Positions 59,281 through 64,000 of a DNA stretch of 64,000 nucleotides are shown piece by piece. The notes under the pieces were generated by a model. It saw only the letters and a list, made by a program, of their open reading frames with translations, made no database searches and was not told the DNA's origin. Where the stretch lies: NCBI GenBank assembly GCA_944390015.1, contig CALXOL010000014.1:1-64000 (forward strand). Reading direction: 5' to 3'. The position numbers and the translations under genes are program-made. The DNA comes from an uncultured Spirochaetaceae bacterium (lineage in GTDB: Bacteria; Spirochaetota; Spirochaetia; Sphaerochaetales; Sphaerochaetaceae). How positions within the stretch are numbered: the stretch's first letter is position 1; each line of letters begins with the position of its first letter.

Positions 59281-61053
59281 ATGAAATTTGATTTAAAAAG
59301 AATTAAGATTTGTTTTGTTTTTCTCTCTATTATTCTATTTGCATTATCAGGCGTATATGCTTCTGCATTTGGAAACAGCAGCAGCGTTATTCCCCTTGAT
59401 TCTGATTTCTATCAGGATTTCGATTCTCTGATGAATGCCTTAGGTAAGCAGTCTGATAAAACAAGACCTTATACGATATATGAAGCTGAAAAATACTTAA
59501 ATCAAATTGAAGAGGAAAGCTTGTCGGCAGTAGAGAAGAAGGTTTTCTTAGTTCTTAAAGATATGATTGATGATGAGGGCATAGATAGTGAAAACTATTC
59601 TTTCGATTTTGATTTAAAATTGCAGCCTCAACTTTACATCCATACTAATACGGATTTTAAAGACCGTGTCGATTTTCTTAATGATGGCTCTGAAAATGTT
59701 GAATATGGTTATGATAATTCTGATAAATTCATGACCTGGGACAGGGAGAAACCTCATTTCATCGATATGGATTTCTATCTGTCTTTTAACGAAAGGGTAT
59801 CGCTCCTATTCCGTCTTCCAATTACAAACACCATTCATACTGGCAGTCCTTCCGGCTCAAGGTATTTCATGACAAATTATCCTTTTCTTGCAGATTTTAC
59901 CAACATGAACAGCAAAAATGTCCAGGATTTCTGTATGAACTTCCCTTACAGAGCGAATATCAGCATAGCAGATGACTGGTACAGCCTGCTCCTGGGAAGG
60001 GAGAGATTCGAATTCGGAGCGGGAGAGAGTGGCAATTTCCTTATCGATGGAAGCCTACCCTATCATAATGCATTATCTGCATCCTTGTTCATTCAAAACT
60101 TCAAATACAATTTCTTTGTTTCATTTTTCCCTCATCCCTCGCAGTATATCAAGGCAGATGATGAGGGTATTATTTCCACGTCCTTGGATGGAAGTGAATA
60201 TATCTCAGATCTGATATTCGATCAAAACGATGATGCGTTCACAGGACTTAAAATGTTCATGTCTCACCGTTTTGACGTGGTTAGCTCGAATAGGAAAACA
60301 CGATTTGCGGTAACAGAGGCAATAATGTATCAGAGTGATAGGGGCGTATTGGATCTGCAGATTCTTAATCCAATGATGTTTTTCCACAACCTTTATATCG
60401 CGGGAAATTCAAATTCAATGCTCCAATTTGAATTTGACACATTCCTGGCAAGAGGTGTTAATCTTCACCTAGCACTGGCAATTGATGACTTTAATATACC
60501 TTTCGAAGGTGAAGATGGAAGCGAACAAAGACCTAATGCCGTAGCCTTGCAACTCGGGGTGAGGACATCCCATTTTGTTGGAAAAGGTATAATAGAAGCA
60601 AATGCCGAGATAACATACATGAGTCCATATTTCTATCTTAGAGATGGAAAAAGCGAGACTTCATTTCCTCTCGATTTCGTAGTGGCAATCAGAAACCAAA
60701 GATCTGGTGCAGGCATATACGATCTTTATACAATCGGATATCCGAACGGGGGAGACCAGGGTATTGCACTGATGAATATTTCCTACCGCGTACCATACGG
60801 CTATAAAGCTGAACTGGGCTTTGAATACCGTCTTTTCGGGCGGAACAACCTTATGACGGTATACATGCATGGTGATACCGTTCGTCCACTTGCCCATCAA
60901 TTCAAGATATCGGCAGGAGGTGAGTATTATTTCAATGAATCCATGAAATTCGCAGTAGAAATCTATGACTCGTTTTTCCTGAATTATAATAATGAGAAGA
61001 ATCGGAATGAAAACGATTTCTTCATCACATTTGCATTCAGTTACGAGATTTAA
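59281..61053 (+). CDS. Wzi-like outer-membrane beta-barrel protein, paralogue C
   Basis: A 590-residue protein with signal peptide ICFVFLSIILFALSGVYA. It shares the plan of the two proteins at 16089-19555: VIPLDSDFYQDFDSLMNALG, TRPYTIYEAEKYL, then a barrel with the signature RFEFGAGESGNFLIDGSLPY and an aromatic end FITFAFSYEI. The gene lies 41 bases after a glycosyltransferase. This supports a role in holding or assembling a surface glycan, as for Wzi; the molecular function remains an inference. Confidence 0.65.
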   Translation: MKFDLKRIKICFVFLSIILFALSGVYASAFGNSSSVIPLDSDFYQDFDSLMNALGKQSDKTRPYTIYEAEKYLNQIEEESLSAVEKKVFLVLKDMIDDEGIDSENYSFDFDLKLQPQLYIHTNTDFKDRVDFLNDGSENVEYGYDNSDKFMTWDREKPHFIDMDFYLSFNERVSLLFRLPITNTIHTGSPSGSRYFMTNYPFLADFTNMNSKNVQDFCMNFPYRANISIADDWYSLLLGRERFEFGAGESGNFLIDGSLPYHNALSASLFIQNFKYNFFVSFFPHPSQYIKADDEGIISTSLDGSEYISDLIFDQNDDAFTGLKMFMSHRFDVVSSNRKTRFAVTEAIMYQSDRGVLDLQILNPMMFFHNLYIAGNSNSMLQFEFDTFLARGVNLHLALAIDDFNIPFEGEDGSEQRPNAVALQLGVRTSHFVGKGIIEANAEITYMSPYFYLRDGKSETSFPLDFVVAIRNQRSGAGIYDLYTIGYPNGGDQGIALMNISYRVPYGYKAELGFEYRLFGRNNLMTVYMHGDTVRPLAHQFKISAGGEYYFNESMKFAVEIYDSFFLNYNNEKNRNENDFFITFAFSYEI

Positions 61054-61062
61054 ATATTTTTC

Positions 61063-61091
61063 TTGCAATAATTATTTTACCACCTTAAACT
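61063..61091 (+). promoter_or_regulatory. Promoter of the Hc1-like gene
   Basis: TTGCAA (61063-61068), 17 bases and TAAACT (61086-61091), about 28 bases before the ATG, with GGTGG as ribosome binding site. Confidence 0.6.
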
Positions 61092-61118
61092 AAGATAAAA
61101 TTACAAGGATGGTGGTGT

Positions 61119-61304
61119 ATGACAGTTCACGAACAACTAATTCAGAATTGGGAGTCCTATTTAAAGGAAAACGCACGTTACGAGGAGAAAGGCGTTAAAG
61201 CCTCCAAGGTACGTGCAAGAAAAGCTCTGATGGAACTTTCAAAACTCGCTAAGGAGAGAAGGAAGGAACTCAGGGACGCAGATACTCCAGATGAAGAAGC
61301 ATAA
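61119..61304 (+). CDS. Histone H1-like (Hc1) protein
   Basis: 61 residues, helical and rich in Lys, Arg and Glu: SYLKENARYEEKGVKASKVR then ARKALMELSKLAKERRKELR. The pattern matches the N-terminal domain of Hc1 (PF07432) from chlamydiae and its short relatives in spirochaetes and Bacteroidetes. It is probably a nucleoid DNA-binding protein. It lacks the long Lys/Pro/Ala tail of chlamydial Hc1. It has its own promoter and a terminator shared with valS. Confidence 0.72.
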   Translation: MTVHEQLIQNWESYLKENARYEEKGVKASKVRARKALMELSKLAKERRKELRDADTPDEEA

Positions 61305-61308
61305 AGAA

Positions 61309-61335
61309 AGGCCACGCGAAGTGGCCTCTTCTTTT
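61309..61335. terminator. Bidirectional terminator
   Basis: AGGCCAC-GCGAA-GTGGCCT (61309-61327), with a T-rich tail on the plus strand and TTTCTTTAT on the minus strand. It serves both the Hc1-like gene and valS. Confidence 0.8.
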
Positions 61336-61336
61336 C

Positions 61337-63988
61337 TCAGATGCTTTTGAGCAGCTCGATATGAGCCTTGCTCTTCTCTATTATCTCCTCTGCTTCGGCT
61401 TTCTTCTTCCTCTCTTTCTCGACAGCCTCTGCTTTCGCATTATTCACGAACTGAGGATTTGAGAGTTTCTTCTCAGCAGATTCAAGAAGCTTTTCAGCCT
61501 TCTCTATCTCAAGCGCAAGTTTCTTAAGCTCCGCATCAACATCGATTGCATCCTTTACGAACAGGAAGCACTCATAACCGGCACCGGATGTAGGAACACT
61601 TCCACTTGTATTCTCAGATGCATCCTCATCAATGATGAAATCCGATGCTCCAACGATGGAGGAGACGAAAGTAATCTCGCTCTTGATGAGAGGAAGAGCA
61701 TCAAAGCCTTCTTTCGCCCTAAGTACTACTTTCAGCTTCTTCTCTGGTGGAATCTGAAGATTGCTTCTCTGGCTTCTTACGCTCTTGACGATGTCTTTAA
61801 GAGCCTCTACCTGTCTAACATCAGCATCAAAGGTAAGAGCCTCGTCAAACTCAGGATAGCTCTGGACTATTACATCCCCTTCATGGTTAGGAAGCTTCTG
61901 ATAAATCTCCTCGGTAATGAATGAGAGGAAAGGATGCATCAGACGCATGCTCTTCTCAAGGATATCCATAAGAATTGAGATCTGAAGATTCTTCTCGCAA
62001 TCAGAACCATGCAGGAGCTTCTGCTTTGAAGCTTCTATATACCAGTCACAGAGATCATTCCAGAAGAATGAATAGATTGCTGATGCGGCATCATTGAACC
62101 TATAGCTCTCCATCGCCTTCTTTATCTCACCGGCAGCACTGTTCAGCTGACTGTAAATCCACTTGTCCATGGTAGTAAGGCTTGCAATATCGAATTCGAC
62201 AAGCTCTCTTCCCTCAAGATTCATCAGAAGGAACCTGGTAGCATTCCAGATCTTATTTGCAAAACGTGAGCCCATCTTGAAGGAGTCATTATCGATGAGA
62301 ACATCCTGCCCCTGGGCAGCCATATAACAGAGTGTGAACTTCATCGCATCTGCACCATACATGTCGATGATCTCAATCGGGTCTACTCCGTTTCCAAGGC
62401 TCTTACTCATCTTCCGCCCCTGCTTATCGCGTACGAGGCCGGTTATTACGATATCCTTGAATGGGGCGACCTTGAGGAACTCCTCACTGCTCATAATCAT
62501 CCTGGAAATCCAGAAGAATATGATGTCATACGCACTCACAAGACAGCTTGTAGGGAAGAACTTCTTCAAATCCTCGGTATCATCAGGCCAGCCTAGAGTA
62601 GAGAACGGCCAGAGCCATGAGGAGAACCATGTGTCCAGAACATCGTTATCCTGTTTCAAGTTATGACTATGGCATTTAGGACACTCAGTCACATCCTCCC
62701 TTGAAACAATCTCGGCTCCGCAATCCTGACAGTACCAGACTGGAATCCTATGTCCCCACCAGAGCTGTCGGGAGATGCACCAATCACGAATGCTCTCAAG
62801 CCAGCGGGAATACGTGTTCTCCCATCTCCTGGGATAGAATACGATATCGCTTTTCTTAAGTGCATCCATTGCCTTATCGGCAAGGCTTCTCATCCTTACG
62901 AACCACTGATCTGAGAGATATGGCTCGACAATCGTATGACAGCGATAGCAGTGCCCTACCTCATGGTCATGCGACTCGATTTTCTCTATATAACCACCCT
63001 TCTCAAGGTCAGAGACGACAAGAGGACGAGCTTCCACGGCCTGGAGGTTTCTGTATTTTTCAGGACAATTGTCGTTAAGAGTACCATCGGGATTGAGGAT
63101 GTTTATCGCCTCAAGATTGTTACGCTTTCCGCATTCGAAGTCATTAGGATCATGAGCCGGCGTAATCTTCACCATACCGGTACCGAACTCACGGGAGACG
63201 AATGCATCTGCGATTATCTTTATCTTCCTGTTAGTAAGAGGCAGATCAAGGCTCTTTCCCACGATATCCTTATAACGCTCATCCTCCGGGTGTACAGCGA
63301 CTGCGGAATCTCCGAACATCGTCTCTGGGCGTGTCGTGGCAACGATGATGTATCCAGATCCATCACTATATGGATAGCGAACATGATAAAGCTTGCCCGG
63401 TTCCGCCTCATGCTCAACCTCGTCATCAGAGAGTGCCGTTCCACACTTTGGACAGTAGTTTACAAGGTACTTACCCTTATAGATGAGTCCCCTCTCGTAT
63501 AATGAAACGAAGGCCTCCCTAACCGCACGGCTAAGTCCTTCATCCATCGTAAAGCGCTCATGATCCCAATCGCATGAGCAGCCCATCTTCTCAAGCTGGC
63601 TCTTAATTATGTCATGGTGCTTCTCTTTAACCTGCCAGGTACGTTCAAGGAACTTCTCCCTTCCTAAATCCTGTCTTCTGAGTCCTTCCTTCTTAAGCTG
63701 ACGCTCAACCACGTTCTGCGTAGCTATTCCGGCATGATCCGTTCCAGGTACCCAGAGGGTCGGACGACCCGTCATCCTGTGATATCTTATGATTATATCC
63801 TGCAGGCTGTTGTTTAAGGCGTGCCCCATGTGAAGGATTCCGGTTACGTTTGGTGGCGGCATCACGATTGAGAAATGCTCACCCTTCCCTTCTCTCGGTT
63901 TAAACTCACCCTTTTCCTTCCATGAAGCGTATATCCGCTCTTCAAAGTCTTTCGGGTTATATGATTTTGCTAATTCAACTGCTTTCAT
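61337..63988 (-). CDS. valS: Valyl-tRNA synthetase
   Basis: A complete 883-residue class I synthetase that charges tRNA-Val. The HIGH-type motif is in PPPNVTGILHMGHALNN (residues 47-63) and KMSKS in DKQGRKMSKSLGNGVDP. The CP1 editing domain is present (TTRPETMFGDSAVAVHPEDE), with zinc-type Cys pairs (NYCPKCGTALSDDE and YCQDCGAEIVSREDVTECPK). A coiled-coil tail ends the protein. GGAGG precedes the ATG at 63988. Length is normal for bacteria. Confidence 0.97.
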   Translation of the reverse strand: MKAVELAKSYNPKDFEERIYASWKEKGEFKPREGKGEHFSIVMPPPNVTGILHMGHALNNSLQDIIIRYHRMTGRPTLWVPGTDHAGIATQNVVERQLKKEGLRRQDLGREKFLERTWQVKEKHHDIIKSQLEKMGCSCDWDHERFTMDEGLSRAVREAFVSLYERGLIYKGKYLVNYCPKCGTALSDDEVEHEAEPGKLYHVRYPYSDGSGYIIVATTRPETMFGDSAVAVHPEDERYKDIVGKSLDLPLTNRKIKIIADAFVSREFGTGMVKITPAHDPNDFECGKRNNLEAINILNPDGTLNDNCPEKYRNLQAVEARPLVVSDLEKGGYIEKIESHDHEVGHCYRCHTIVEPYLSDQWFVRMRSLADKAMDALKKSDIVFYPRRWENTYSRWLESIRDWCISRQLWWGHRIPVWYCQDCGAEIVSREDVTECPKCHSHNLKQDNDVLDTWFSSWLWPFSTLGWPDDTEDLKKFFPTSCLVSAYDIIFFWISRMIMSSEEFLKVAPFKDIVITGLVRDKQGRKMSKSLGNGVDPIEIIDMYGADAMKFTLCYMAAQGQDVLIDNDSFKMGSRFANKIWNATRFLLMNLEGRELVEFDIASLTTMDKWIYSQLNSAAGEIKKAMESYRFNDAASAIYSFFWNDLCDWYIEASKQKLLHGSDCEKNLQISILMDILEKSMRLMHPFLSFITEEIYQKLPNHEGDVIVQSYPEFDEALTFDADVRQVEALKDIVKSVRSQRSNLQIPPEKKLKVVLRAKEGFDALPLIKSEITFVSSIVGASDFIIDEDASENTSGSVPTSGAGYECFLFVKDAIDVDAELKKLALEIEKAEKLLESAEKKLSNPQFVNNAKAEAVEKERKKKAEAEEIIEKSKAHIELLKSI

Positions 63989-64000
63989 GTTTCCTCCGTC

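Noticed and set aside
1-64000. tRNA, rRNA or prophage/insertion sequence
   Set aside because: No cloverleaf-like sequence, rRNA stretch, transposase, integrase or phage structural gene was recognised.

Overview
The window comes from a diderm bacterium, most likely a host-associated spirochaete (Treponema/Sphaerochaeta-like). Pointers are a chlamydia/spirochaete-type histone H1-like (Hc1) protein, three paralogous outer-membrane beta-barrel proteins of a spirochaete-typical Wzi-like type, and a mostly anaerobe-type gene set: a Feo iron system with two FeoA genes, flavodoxin, DUF3793, and a DUF362 ferredoxin-type protein. The lineage is inferred from gene families; no rRNA or tRNA gene was found.

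Layout. 1-2.4 kb is a degraded defence-like patch: a cut AAA-ATPase-like gene, an intact RloA-type ATPase with a truncated RloB-like partner, and two copies of the 3' end of a PD-(D/E)XK_9-type gene. 2.4-15.75 kb (minus strand) is one tight run of 15 genes: a PapD-like chaperone, an usher-like barrel protein with an extra inner-membrane and acidic periplasm-spanning N-terminus, and 13 secreted subunit-like genes. This is the most unusual part of the window. 16-19.6 kb holds two tandem Wzi-like outer-membrane proteins. 19.6-23.5 kb is the Feo operon and its divergent DtxR-type regulator, followed by a MATE exporter. 24.9-27 kb is a second ATPase plus Toprim-like module whose nuclease gene is frameshifted. 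27.2-36.5 kb holds thrC, a ThrA-like gene with an apparently dead aspartokinase half, rpmB, recJ, recO, an Lnb/DUF4105 protein and carbamate kinase.

36.6-42 kb holds a TetR regulator, a pair of half-size ABC exporters-fold transporters, DUF3793 and flavodoxin. Inverted repeats of the form TTAG-N6-CTAA lie at the feo promoter, at the ABC promoter and (twice) before DUF3793-flavodoxin. They define a local iron regulon under the DtxR-type protein. 42-43.6 kb is a DUF4143 ATPase next to six 24-bp tandem repeats. 43.6-52.1 kb is an oligosaccharide locus: sugar ABC permeases and binding protein, a YesM/YesN two-component pair, and a heparinase II/III-like enzyme. The rest holds a small Nif11-like protein, DUF362, lon, a U32 peptidase, a small operon with a glycosyltransferase and a third Wzi-like protein, the Hc1-like protein and valS.

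How it works together: surface structures (the chaperone-usher-like system and the Wzi-like proteins), iron acquisition and sparing, and polysaccharide use suggest a gut or oral commensal lifestyle. Both defence-like modules keep their ATPase and have lost an intact effector.
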